The notes beneath the pieces are model-generated. The model saw nothing but the letters and a program-made list of their open reading frames with translations. It was not told the origin of the DNA and made no database searches. From positions 1 to 64,000 of the forward strand of contig JABDJO010000074.1 in the NCBI GenBank assembly GCA_013002465.1: a stretch of DNA of 64,000 nt, given 5' to 3'. This document shows, in pieces, positions 1-7,706 of this stretch. Each line of letters begins with the position of its first letter. Position 1 is the stretch's first letter. This stretch comes from Silicimonas sp. (GTDB lineage: Bacteria; Pseudomonadota; Alphaproteobacteria; Rhodobacterales; Rhodobacteraceae). Position numbers and translations under genes: made by a program.

Positions 1-655
1 TTGTACGGGCCAGGTGGCGGCGTTGATCTGCAGGCACGCCCGAGCCGCCGTGTATGACCAGTGGCACCTCGGTGATCTTCTGGATTGCAGCTATCCGGGC
101 TTCGTCCAGCCCGCCGGATTGATCCTGCTGAAGATGCACGTTGCCAACGGAAATGGCCATGGCATCGACTTTCGTTTCGCGGGCAAAACGAGCAGCCTCT
201 TCGGGGTCGGTGCCGGCCGAGGCCTCGCCCTGATCATATCCCACAAAGCCGATTTCGCCCTCGCAGGAAATTCCGGCAGCATGAGCCATTTCGGCGATTG
301 CGGCTGTTTCGTCGATGTTCTGCTGCAGGGGGGTTCTTGATCCGTCATACATGAGCGACGTGAAACCGGACTGAAGCGCAACATTGCAGTCTTCCCGTGT
401 ATAACCATGGTCCAGATGTGCCACGACGGGAACGCTTGCCTGCTCGGCCAGATGGCGAAACATCTTGCCCAGGATGGGCAAGGGTGTGTGCTCTCGACAT
501 CCAGGGCCCGCCTGCAGAATAACCGGGCAGTTCTCGGCCTCTGCGGCTTCGACAAAGGCACGCATGTCTTCCCAGCCAAGTGTAACCAATCCCCCAACGG
601 CATAGCCGTCACGCAAGGCGGGCTGAAGCACCTCGGCAAGCGTCGCCAGGGTCAT
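1..655 (-). CDS. Class II fructose-bisphosphate aldolase family protein (IolJ-like), 3' end outside window
   Basis: This is a zinc-dependent class II aldolase. In this setting it most likely splits 2-deoxy-5-keto-gluconate 6-phosphate into DHAP and malonate semialdehyde, the last carbon-splitting step of inositol breakdown. About 218 residues are visible, read from the ATG at 655. The Zn-binding segment HLDHGYT is near residue 83, LMYDGS lies shortly after it, and the phosphate-binding stretch LVIHGGSG is near the window edge. The start overlaps the iolB stop as ATGA, so it is the fourth gene of the iolD-iolC-iolB unit. IolC here is not fused to the DUF2090 aldolase domain common in proteobacteria, which makes a dedicated aldolase expected. 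The family also contains KbaY, GatY and Fba, so the exact substrate is inferred from context. Confidence 0.8.
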   Translation of the reverse strand, partial: MTLATLAEVLQPALRDGYAVGGLVTLGWEDMRAFVEAAEAENCPVILQAGPGCREHTPLPILGKMFRHLAEQASVPVVAHLDHGYTREDCNVALQSGFTSLMYDGSRTPLQQNIDETAAIAEMAHAAGISCEGEIGFVGYDQGEASAGTDPEEAARFARETKVDAMAISVGNVHLQQDQSGGLDEARIAAIQKITEVPLVIHGGSGVPADQRRHLART

Positions 656-1494
656 TTGAACTTGGCAATCATGTCCTTGATGCCGGGAATCGTTTCGATC
701 TGATCGGCATGGGACGGTTGAAAGAACTGGACCAACGGCCGCTGGCTGAGGCCGCCCAGAATTGTGAAATAGTACATTTCATACCCCGGCAGGACACAGC
801 AGGGGTGGTACCCGTTGTCGAGGCAAATCGTTGAACCGTCCACGATGTGATAGGCATCGCCCGGCTTGCCGTCTTCCCGTTGCAGCATCTGCACACCCGA
901 GCCGTGGTTGGGCCGGAAACGGAAGTTATAGGTTTCATCGTGCCGGGTTTCTACGGGCAGGCGGTCGGTGTCGTGTTTGTGGCTGGGAAAGCCCGACCAG
1001 CCGCCGGCGCCGACTGTGAACAATTCACTTACCAGAAGGCGCCCGACCTTGTCGTGTTGCTTTTGCCCAAGGATGTGTTTGATTTTGCGATGTGTTTTGG
1101 TGTCGTCCGATCCGTATTGCACAAGATCCAGCTCATCCGAGCGGACGGCAAAGGGATCCAGCACGCCGTCGAATCTGGCACCCGCAACGAAGACCTCGGC
1201 GGTCTCAGAGGTGCACACCATGGTGGCGGATGCACCGCTTGGCACATAGACGCCCTCGGGTTCGCCATCCCAGACGTCTATGCCGCGCCCGCCGATCCCC
1301 TCGGCCGAGAACCCTTCGACAGAGACGTCGATCAGACCTGTCGCAGGTACGATACAGGTTTCATAGCCCGGCACCTGGTAGGTAAAAGACCGGTCCTTGG
1401 TCAGCTTGACGATGTTGAAGTAATTGAGCGGAACGGTTGCGTCATCAACATCGACGAGGGGCGCGTTCCGGTTGTCATATGGCGCGATGTGCAT
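652..1494 (-). CDS. iolB: 5-deoxy-glucuronate isomerase IolB
   Basis: IolB isomerises 5-deoxy-D-glucuronate to 2-deoxy-5-keto-D-gluconate in the cytoplasmic myo-inositol pathway. The 280-residue product has the usual family length. It has a two-lobed cupin character, with the metal-binding cluster SHKHD followed by ETRHDETYNF around residues 170-190 and a second conserved block (GYHPCCVLPGYEMYY) near the C terminus. The ATG at 1494 is preferred over an in-frame start 54 codons upstream because AAGGGA sits just before it and the upstream stretch would overlap iolC. The gap to the iolC stop is 10 bases, and the stop overlaps the aldolase start. Confidence 0.93.
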   Translation of the reverse strand: MHIAPYDNRNAPLVDVDDATVPLNYFNIVKLTKDRSFTYQVPGYETCIVPATGLIDVSVEGFSAEGIGGRGIDVWDGEPEGVYVPSGASATMVCTSETAEVFVAGARFDGVLDPFAVRSDELDLVQYGSDDTKTHRKIKHILGQKQHDKVGRLLVSELFTVGAGGWSGFPSHKHDTDRLPVETRHDETYNFRFRPNHGSGVQMLQREDGKPGDAYHIVDGSTICLDNGYHPCCVLPGYEMYYFTILGGLSQRPLVQFFQPSHADQIETIPGIKDMIAKFK

Positions 1495-1504
1495 GGGGTT
1501 TCCC

Positions 1505-2485
1505 TTAGGCAGTCGTGGGGCCGGGATGGTCGGCCAAAAAGGATTCAAGAGTTTCTGTGTCGGCCATTGCGGGAGCGCAGCCGGGTCGAGACACGGTGAT
1601 CGAAGCGCAGGCCGACCCGCGCAGAATTGCGGTTTCAAGATCGTGCCCATCAGCAAGCGACGTCATGAGGCCTGCCATGAAGCTGTCACCGGCTCCGGTC
1701 GGCTTCAGGGCATCGACCGGATAGATCCCCGTGCGGATTTCCTTGCCACCAGAGAACGTGATCGCGCCCTCGCTGCCCATCTTGTAGATGACGATCTCGA
1801 CCGTGCCTTCGGACAGCGAACGGGCCTTATCCAGACCTTTGTCGTAATCACCGGCGATGAAGCCGAATTCCTCATCGTTTCCTACGATCATGTCGCATTC
1901 CATTGCAGCACGAGTCAGCACATCGGATGCGACCTGTGCCGATGGCCAGGAATAGGGGCGGTAGTCCACGTCGAAGATGATCGGCAGTCCCGCCGCCTTG
2001 GCCAATTCAAAGGATTGAAACGTCGCCGAGCGGGAGGGTTCGGCGGCAAAGACGGTTCCAGCCGTGATCAAGGCGCCAAAACGACCATAGTCAACGGCGG
2101 TGACATCGTCTTCGTTCATCTGGAAATCGGCGGCGCCATTGCGATAGATGACGTTCCGGTGGCCCTCGACAACGCTTTCGTAAACGGCGAGCGAATTGCG
2201 ATACTCGCCGCCAACTTTTCCGACATGGGTGGTGTCCACGCCGTAGTGTTGCAGTCGGTTGATGCAGTAACTTCCGATGCTGTCATCCGAAACCCGGGTC
2301 ACGAGGGCCGCCTGCCCACCAAGCTTGCAAATGCCGGTACCGATGTTGGCGGATGATCCACCCAGATCGACAGTCATTTTTTCGGCATCTTCGACCGCAA
2401 CGCCCGCGTCGGTGAAAAAGTCGATGCCCGCGCGGCCGACGATGACGAAGTTGTTCTGGCAAATGCCATCAATCAATCTGCTCAT
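1505..2485 (-). CDS. iolC: 5-dehydro-2-deoxygluconokinase IolC (PfkB family)
   Basis: IolC phosphorylates 2-deoxy-5-keto-D-gluconate at the 6 position. The 326-residue product is a stand-alone PfkB/ribokinase-fold kinase. The N-terminal glycine patch (DLGGSSANIG) is at residues 40-49. The C-terminal PfkB signature KPTGAGDSF places the anion hole and catalytic base at G264-A-G-D267. The DUF2090 aldolase extension that many proteobacterial IolC proteins carry is absent. It is the second gene of the minus-strand iol unit, separated from iolD by 127 bases that hold a repeat element. Confidence 0.92.
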   Translation of the reverse strand: MSRLIDGICQNNFVIVGRAGIDFFTDAGVAVEDAEKMTVDLGGSSANIGTGICKLGGQAALVTRVSDDSIGSYCINRLQHYGVDTTHVGKVGGEYRNSLAVYESVVEGHRNVIYRNGAADFQMNEDDVTAVDYGRFGALITAGTVFAAEPSRSATFQSFELAKAAGLPIIFDVDYRPYSWPSAQVASDVLTRAAMECDMIVGNDEEFGFIAGDYDKGLDKARSLSEGTVEIVIYKMGSEGAITFSGGKEIRTGIYPVDALKPTGAGDSFMAGLMTSLADGHDLETAILRGSACASITVSRPGCAPAMADTETLESFLADHPGPTTA

Positions 2486-2498
2486 TGCACCGCCGTCA

Positions 2499-2587
2499 CT
2501 CTTCTTCCTGTTGAAAGTACTCCGGGGTGAATTGGCCGCAGGCCAAGAGGGGCAGAGCCCCTGTCATCGCGGCGCCGCAGGCGGCGC
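2499..2587. repeat. Intergenic palindromic repeat (REP-like), copy 1
   Basis: This element lies between iolC and iolD. A leader, CTTCTTCCTGTTGAAAGTAC, runs into TCCGGGG and is followed by three hairpins: TTGGCC-GCA-GGCCAA (2532-2546), GGGGC-AGA-GCCCC (2549-2561) and GCGCCGC-AG-GCGGCGC (2572-2587). The leader, the CCGGGG box and the GGGGCAGAGCCCC hairpin recur at 39751-39813 with a different first stem. That pattern is expected of a dispersed element whose stem covaries. Because it lies inside the iol transcript it could weaken read-through from iolD to iolC. Confidence 0.75.
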
Positions 2588-2612
2588 AATCTGTCACTCG
2601 TTGAAACGTCAC

Positions 2613-4481
2613 TCAAACTCCCCGCCGTTGCTTATCGCGAGTCGCCTCCCAGTCGAGATGCGCTTTGCGAACACCTTCCTTGTCGGTGACATGGGGCGTG
2701 CCGACTTCCCACCAGGTATGGCCTTCGGTTGTCCAGCCTTCGTACGGGTCGACCTTCATGACGATCACATAGGTCTTGTCGCTGGCTTGCGCACGTTTGA
2801 AGGCTTCTGCAAGTTCGCTGGCATGTTCGACGGTTTCGGCCTCGGCACCAAGCGACCGGGCATGCGCCTCGAAATCGACGCCGACCCGGTTGGTCGCGGT
2901 CGGTGTGTCGGCAATGAGGTTGTTGAAGCTTTCCTGTCCGACGTTGTTTTGCAGTTTGTTGATGACCGCGAACCCACCGTTGTCGAGCACCAAAACGATC
3001 AACTTCTTTTCTGTCAGGACCGAAGAATAGATGTCTGAGTTCATGAGAAGATAACTGCCATCGCCGCAAAAGCTGATCGTGTCACGGTCCGGTTCACGTT
3101 CGGATTGCGCGATACGGGCGCCCCAGGCGCCGGCGATTTCGTATCCCATGCAGGAAAACCCGAATTCGACATCGACAGTGCCGATGTCCAACGTCTTCCA
3201 ATTGGCTGTAACTTCCGCTGGCAGACCTCCGGCGGCGGCGACCACCCGGTCGCGCTTGTGGCAAAGGTCATTCACGACGCCAACGGCCTGAGCGTAAGAA
3301 TTCGGGCGGTTGCCGACGCGGCAATTGTCGACCACGTAGTCGTCCCATTTGGCGCGCTCGGCCTGAGCCTTGACCGTCCATTCCGGCGGGCAGCTATAGT
3401 CGGCAGCGGTTCCAAGTGTTGGCAGAGTCTTTTTTGCGTCACCGACAACAGTCAGGGCCATGTGTTTGGCAGCGTCATGGCGACCGACATTCAGGCCAAT
3501 GAATTTGGCGTCTTTTGCAAAGGCGGTCCAGGAACCAGTGGTGAAATCCTGAAGCCGCGTACCAACCGCGAGAATCACATCCGCCTCTTCGGCGATGGTG
3601 TTGGCGCTGTCCGAACCGGTGACGCCAATGGGGCCGATGTTTAGGGGGTGTTTGTGCGTGAGGTTGGCGCGCCCGGCAATGGTTTCGACCACGGGGATGT
3701 TGGTTGCCTCGGCAAATGCCGTCAGTTCGCCAACCGCATCACCATATTGCACACCGCCACCGGCGATGATCATCGGTCGCCGCGCCTTGGTCAGCATGGC
3801 CACCGCATCGGCGATCTCACCCGGGTCAGCGGACTGGGACCGGATCCGGTGTACCCGTTTGGCGAAGAACGTTTGAGGATAGTCATAAGTCCAGCCCTGA
3901 ACATCCTGAGGCAGGCCGATGAAGGCCGGTCCGCAGTCCGCCGGATCCAGCATTGTGCCAATGGCCAGTGGCAGGGATTGGATGATCTGCGCGGGGTGCG
4001 TGATGCGATCCCAATAGCGGCTGACGGCCTTGAAGGCGTCGTTCAGTCCAAAAGCAGGATTGCCGAAATGTTCGATCTGCTGAAGCACGGGATCGGGCAG
4101 GCGGGTCAGAAACGTATCCCCGCAAAGCATCAGGACGGGCAATCGATTGGCATGGGCCAGGGCTGCGCTTGTCAGAAGATTCGCCGTTCCGGGGCCAGCA
4201 CTTGCCGTGCAGAACATGAACCGGCGGCGCAACCAAGCCTTGGCATAGCCCGCAGCGGCAAACCCCATGCCTTGTTCGTTCTGGCCGCGATAAAGGGGCA
4301 GGGTGTCCTTCACGTCTTGCAAAGCTTCGCCAAGGCAGGTCACGTTACCATGGCCGAATATCCCGAAGCCTCCGCCGCAAAGCCGATGCTCGACGCTGTC
4401 GATTTCGATGAACTGGTTGTTCAGATAACGCACGATGGCTTGTGCCACCGTCAGCGTGATGGTTTCGCCCTCAGTAGTCAC
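2613..4481 (-). CDS. iolD: 3D-(3,5/4)-trihydroxycyclohexane-1,2-dione acylhydrolase IolD
   Basis: IolD is the ThDP-dependent hydrolase that opens the inositol ring, converting the trihydroxycyclohexane-dione to 5-deoxy-glucuronate. The 622-residue product has the three-domain architecture of ThDP enzymes: an N-terminal Pyr domain containing LCGGGFGIFGHGNV, a central domain with ADVILAVGTRL, and a C-terminal PP domain with the ThDP motif beginning at CGDGSYLLMNSD. The GTG at 4481 is chosen because GGAGG lies eight bases upstream; longer in-frame starts have no such site and would run into the divergent promoter. It is the first gene of the minus-strand iol unit and probably responds to the palindrome at 4558-4573. 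Confidence 0.92.
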   Translation of the reverse strand: MTTEGETITLTVAQAIVRYLNNQFIEIDSVEHRLCGGGFGIFGHGNVTCLGEALQDVKDTLPLYRGQNEQGMGFAAAGYAKAWLRRRFMFCTASAGPGTANLLTSAALAHANRLPVLMLCGDTFLTRLPDPVLQQIEHFGNPAFGLNDAFKAVSRYWDRITHPAQIIQSLPLAIGTMLDPADCGPAFIGLPQDVQGWTYDYPQTFFAKRVHRIRSQSADPGEIADAVAMLTKARRPMIIAGGGVQYGDAVGELTAFAEATNIPVVETIAGRANLTHKHPLNIGPIGVTGSDSANTIAEEADVILAVGTRLQDFTTGSWTAFAKDAKFIGLNVGRHDAAKHMALTVVGDAKKTLPTLGTAADYSCPPEWTVKAQAERAKWDDYVVDNCRVGNRPNSYAQAVGVVNDLCHKRDRVVAAAGGLPAEVTANWKTLDIGTVDVEFGFSCMGYEIAGAWGARIAQSEREPDRDTISFCGDGSYLLMNSDIYSSVLTEKKLIVLVLDNGGFAVINKLQNNVGQESFNNLIADTPTATNRVGVDFEAHARSLGAEAETVEHASELAEAFKRAQASDKTYVIVMKVDPYEGWTTEGHTWWEVGTPHVTDKEGVRKAHLDWEATRDKQRRGV

Positions 4482-4557
4482 CAGACCCTCCGCTTGCCAA
4501 ATGCCGCCCTCTCGGTTTCTGATATTGACCAGGGGGACAAAACAAAAGATACCCGTT

Positions 4558-4573
4558 TTGCAACCGGTTGCAA
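4558..4573. promoter_or_regulatory. LacI-type operator palindrome in the iolD/dehydrogenase divergent promoter
   Basis: TTGCAACCGGTTGCAA is a perfect 16-base palindrome with the central CG typical of LacI/GalR operators. It sits in the 118-base divergent region, 77 bases from the iolD GTG and 27 bases from the ATG of the Gfo/Idh/MocA gene, so one bound dimer could cover both promoters. The inner 14 bases recur exactly in front of the LacI-family gene at 7686-7699. That this regulator binds here is inference. Confidence 0.8.
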
Positions 4574-4599
4574 GATGGAATGCGTGGAAGGGATGCAGG

Positions 4600-5703
4600 A
4601 TGGCCGAGATCGGCATCGGAATCATTGGCGGCGGTTATATGGGCAAGGCGCACGCGGTGGCGTTTTCCGCGGTCGGTGCGATTTTCGACACTGCCTTACG
4701 GCCACGCCTTGAGATGGTGTGCGCATCGTCATCAAAGTCCGCCGAAAGCTATCGCCGTCAATACGGTTTTCATCGCGCGACCGCTGACTGGCGGACCCTG
4801 GTCGAGGACGAAAAGGTCGATGCGGTTGTCATCGCCACACCGCAGGCCTTTCACCGGGACATCGCTTGCGCGGCTTTCGCGATTGGCAAGCCGGTTCTCT
4901 GTGAAAAGCCGCTTGGTGCGTCATTGGAAGACAGCCGCGCCATGGTTGAAGCAGCCGAAGCCTCGGGCGCGGTCAATATGGTTGGCTTCAACTATATCCG
5001 CACACCAGCTTCGCAATACGCCCGCAAGCTTTTGCAAGACGGTCGGATTGGCCAGATCACCAATTTCCGAGCTGAGCATACAGAGGATTTTCTGGCTGAT
5101 CCCGAGGCACCGGCAAATTGGCGCACCGAGGGGATTGCGAATGGCACGATGGGGGATCTGTCGCCACATATCATCAATGCCGCTCACGCCCTGATGGGAC
5201 CGATTGACGAAATTTTGGCCTGTATTGAAACCGTCCACAAATCGCGTAGCGGAGTCGCGGTGTCCAATGACGATCAGGCTCAGATGATGGTTCGGTTCGA
5301 AAGTGGTGTTCTGGGCAGCCTGTTCGTCAGCCGCATCGCGACGGGTCGCAAGATGGGGTATGCCTATCAGATTGATGGCACCCAAGGCGCGATCCGCTTC
5401 GATGGCGAAGATCAGAACGCGCTTTGGCTGTATCTTGCCGAGGGACCCGAAGCTGAACAGGGATTTCGCAAAATCCTGACCGGCCCGTCGCATCCCGACT
5501 ATCTGCCGTTCTGCCAAGGCCCGGGGCACGGTACAGGTTACCAGGACCAGATCATCATCGAGGCAAAGGATTTCCTGACCGCCATCGACGCCGGACAGTC
5601 GATCTGGCCAAGCTTCGCCGAGGGGATGGAGGTGAACCGCGTGATCGCCGCCGCCCACGCTTCGCACGAGGCGCGGTGCTGGACCAACGTTAAAGACTTC
5701 TGA
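4600..5703 (+). CDS. Gfo/Idh/MocA family oxidoreductase, probable inositol dehydrogenase (IolG-like)
   Basis: This NAD(P)-dependent sugar or polyol dehydrogenase most likely oxidises myo-inositol or an isomer to the inosose that enters the pathway. The 367-residue product opens with a Rossmann motif (IGIIGGGYMGKAHA). It carries the family EKPLG segment near residue 105, whose Lys is the usual catalytic residue, and a C-terminal alpha/beta domain with DLSPHIINAAHAL. The ATG at 4600 follows a GGAAGGG stretch, and the longer in-frame extension would run through the operator. It is followed 15 bases later by iolE. Members of this family also act on scyllo-inositol or other sugars, so substrate specificity is not fixed by sequence. 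Confidence 0.82.
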   Translation: MAEIGIGIIGGGYMGKAHAVAFSAVGAIFDTALRPRLEMVCASSSKSAESYRRQYGFHRATADWRTLVEDEKVDAVVIATPQAFHRDIACAAFAIGKPVLCEKPLGASLEDSRAMVEAAEASGAVNMVGFNYIRTPASQYARKLLQDGRIGQITNFRAEHTEDFLADPEAPANWRTEGIANGTMGDLSPHIINAAHALMGPIDEILACIETVHKSRSGVAVSNDDQAQMMVRFESGVLGSLFVSRIATGRKMGYAYQIDGTQGAIRFDGEDQNALWLYLAEGPEAEQGFRKILTGPSHPDYLPFCQGPGHGTGYQDQIIIEAKDFLTAIDAGQSIWPSFAEGMEVNRVIAAAHASHEARCWTNVKDF

Positions 5704-5718
5704 GAAGGGAATACCAAC

Positions 5719-6606
5719 ATGATCCAGATCGGAAATGCCCCCTGTAGCTGGGGTGTCGAGTTTGCGGATGACCCCCGCAATCCTGCCTGGCGGAAGGTTC
5801 TGCAGGAAAACGCAGCGGCCGGTTACACCGGGATCGAACTTGGTCCGGTGGGGTTCATGCCCGAGGATCCGGGAGTTCTGAGTGAGGCGTTGGATGAATT
5901 CGGCCAGACCCTGATTGGCGGTGTCGTATTCCGCGCATTCCATGACCCGGAGCAATGGGAAGACGTCATGGACGGCGCTGTGCGCACCTGCAAGGCGCTT
6001 GTCGCCCATGGTGCGCAGCACTTGGTGCTCATCGATTCGATTTCCGAGCGCCGAGCGCCGACCGCGGGCCGCGCCGACGAGGCAGAACAGATGGACGCAG
6101 CCGAATGGTCCGCCTTTCGAGACCGCATCGCCAACGTGGCCCGGATGGGGGCCGAGGAATACGGGTTGACGGTTGGAATGCACGCCCATGCCGCCGGTTT
6201 CATCGACTTCGAACCCGAGTTGGAACGGCTTTTGGATGAAGTTGACGAGAGCATCCTGAAGATCTGCTTCGACACTGGGCATCACAGTTATGCCGGGTTT
6301 GATCCAGTCGCTTTCATGGAGCGCCATATCGGGCGCATCAGCTATATGCATTTCAAAGATATCGACCCCGATGTGAAAGCCGATGTGATCGAAAATCGGA
6401 CAGGATTCTATGATGCCTGCGCCCAAGGGATATTCTGCAACCTCGGGGACGGCGACGTCGATTTCCCCCGAGTGCGTCAGATCCTTTTGGACAACGGCTT
6501 TGATGGCTGGTGTACTGTCGAACAGGATTGCGATCCCGCAGGCGACACGTCGCCGATTGATGACGCCAAGATGAACCGGGCTTATCTGCAATCCATCGGG
6601 TTCTGA
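5719..6606 (+). CDS. iolE: TIM-barrel protein, probable inosose dehydratase IolE
   Basis: The predicted role is dehydration of 2-keto-myo-inositol (inosose) to the dione used by IolD. The 295-residue product is an AP-endonuclease-2-like TIM barrel. Conserved segments are IGNAPCSWGVEF at the N terminus, YTGIELGPVG, the metal-ligand regions GMHAHAAGF and CFDTGHHSYAGFDP, and MHFKDID. It follows the dehydrogenase by 15 bases with a GAGAAGGGA ribosome site and converges on the LacI gene. IolI-type inosose isomerases share this fold, so IolE is preferred mainly because the locus needs a dehydratase and has no other candidate in view. Confidence 0.72.
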   Translation: MIQIGNAPCSWGVEFADDPRNPAWRKVLQENAAAGYTGIELGPVGFMPEDPGVLSEALDEFGQTLIGGVVFRAFHDPEQWEDVMDGAVRTCKALVAHGAQHLVLIDSISERRAPTAGRADEAEQMDAAEWSAFRDRIANVARMGAEEYGLTVGMHAHAAGFIDFEPELERLLDEVDESILKICFDTGHHSYAGFDPVAFMERHIGRISYMHFKDIDPDVKADVIENRTGFYDACAQGIFCNLGDGDVDFPRVRQILLDNGFDGWCTVEQDCDPAGDTSPIDDAKMNRAYLQSIGF

Positions 6607-6641
6607 GCGGTCGCACCCACCAACTGGGCGCGTATTCCGAC

Positions 6642-7640
6642 TTAGGGAATTTGCCGCAAGGTACCTCGTTCGACCACATGGCAATCGAACAGACGGGCCT
6701 GAGGCGCGTTCTCGGTATCGTCCAGCATGCCGACGACCAGTTCGATCGAGGCATCGACAATGCGATCTATGGGGTTGTGGATGGTGGTCAGGCTGATGTT
6801 TTCCCAACCTGCCATCTCCATGTCGTTCAATCCCAGCAAGCCGACATCTTTTGGCACCCGAAGCCCTGCCGATTGAACCGCAGACATGGCACCAATGGAC
6901 AAGACATCGTCGCCGCAGAAATAGGCTTCTGCCCGGTCGCCCTGCAAAAGCCGTGACATCTCTTGTCGGCCTGCATCGAAGGAATATGCGGCGGCGAACG
7001 AACAACTTGCCCTGATTTCTGCATGCTGTTTGGCGATTTCCATGAAACCTGTGTACCGATCTTGGGTCGAGGTGGCGCTTTTGGGACCTGCCATCATGCC
7101 AATATGGCTATATCCATGCGCTATCAGGGTCTTGGCGGCCAACCGTCCTGCCGCGATATTGTCGATCCCGACGATATGCACATTGGGATTGGGTGTGTGC
7201 CGCCCGAATGAATGAACAACCCGAACGCCAGCGTCGTGAAAGCTTTGAGCGAAACTGACCGGCAAGGTCGAAGAGGCCACGATCACCGCGTCCACAGAAT
7301 ACTGTCGAAGCATCCTGACCGAATTCTCCGGGTCGGTTTCACCGGAGAGGTTGACCAATAGGGGTCTGAGGCCACGGTCCTGGAGGCGTCGGGTGAACAG
7401 GTCAAAGACCTGGAGAAAGATCGGGTTGTGGAAATTGTCGCTGACCAACCCGATAAGCTTGGTGCGCCCGGTGGTCAGGGACGATGCCAGGACATTCGGG
7501 CTATAACCGAGGTCGAAGGCTGCCTTGCGCACTTTCTCACGCGTCTTCGCCGACACCGAAGCGCCTTGTGTGTAAGTGCGCGAAACTGCCGAGCGTGACA
7601 CCCCCGCCCGTTCCGCGACATCTTTCAGCGTGACAGCCAT
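6642..7640 (-). CDS. LacI-family transcriptional regulator, probable inositol repressor
   Basis: The 332-residue product has an N-terminal LacI helix-turn-helix (TLKDVAERAGVSRSAVSR, residues 4-21), the minor-groove hinge helix (NVLASSLTTGRT, about residues 49-60), and a periplasmic-binding-protein-like effector domain to the C terminus. It converges with iolE. The start at 7640 has GGGGGACAGG immediately upstream. A 14-base palindrome identical to the core of the one in the iol divergent promoter lies 46-59 bases upstream of its start. Together these suggest a repressor of the iol genes that also controls itself. The ligand is probably a pathway intermediate, which is inferred from the neighbours. 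Confidence 0.88.
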   Translation of the reverse strand: MAVTLKDVAERAGVSRSAVSRTYTQGASVSAKTREKVRKAAFDLGYSPNVLASSLTTGRTKLIGLVSDNFHNPIFLQVFDLFTRRLQDRGLRPLLVNLSGETDPENSVRMLRQYSVDAVIVASSTLPVSFAQSFHDAGVRVVHSFGRHTPNPNVHIVGIDNIAAGRLAAKTLIAHGYSHIGMMAGPKSATSTQDRYTGFMEIAKQHAEIRASCSFAAAYSFDAGRQEMSRLLQGDRAEAYFCGDDVLSIGAMSAVQSAGLRVPKDVGLLGLNDMEMAGWENISLTTIHNPIDRIVDASIELVVGMLDDTENAPQARLFDCHVVERGTLRQIP

Positions 7641-7685
7641 CCTGTCCCCCGTTTGAGCAGGATTTTAGGCTCGGCCCGTGTATTC

Positions 7686-7699
7686 TGCAACCGGTTGCA
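7686..7699. promoter_or_regulatory. LacI-type operator upstream of the LacI-family gene
   Basis: TGCAACCGGTTGCA is a perfect palindrome and an exact match to the inner 14 bases of the site at 4558-4573. It lies between the SLC13 transporter stop and the regulator start, which points to autoregulation. Finding the same 14-mer at both places expected for a local LacI regulon makes coincidence unlikely. Confidence 0.8.
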
Positions 7700-7706
7700 C
7701 CAGCGC

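Noticed and set aside
847-1599. 250-residue plus-strand frame opposite iolB
   Set aside because: Antisense to a confident gene with clear family motifs; no ribosome site or family resemblance.
4921-7005. 694-residue open frame on the minus strand opposite the dehydrogenase and iolE
   Set aside because: It is antisense to two well-supported genes, has no recognisable motif and is the usual long shadow frame of GC-rich coding DNA.
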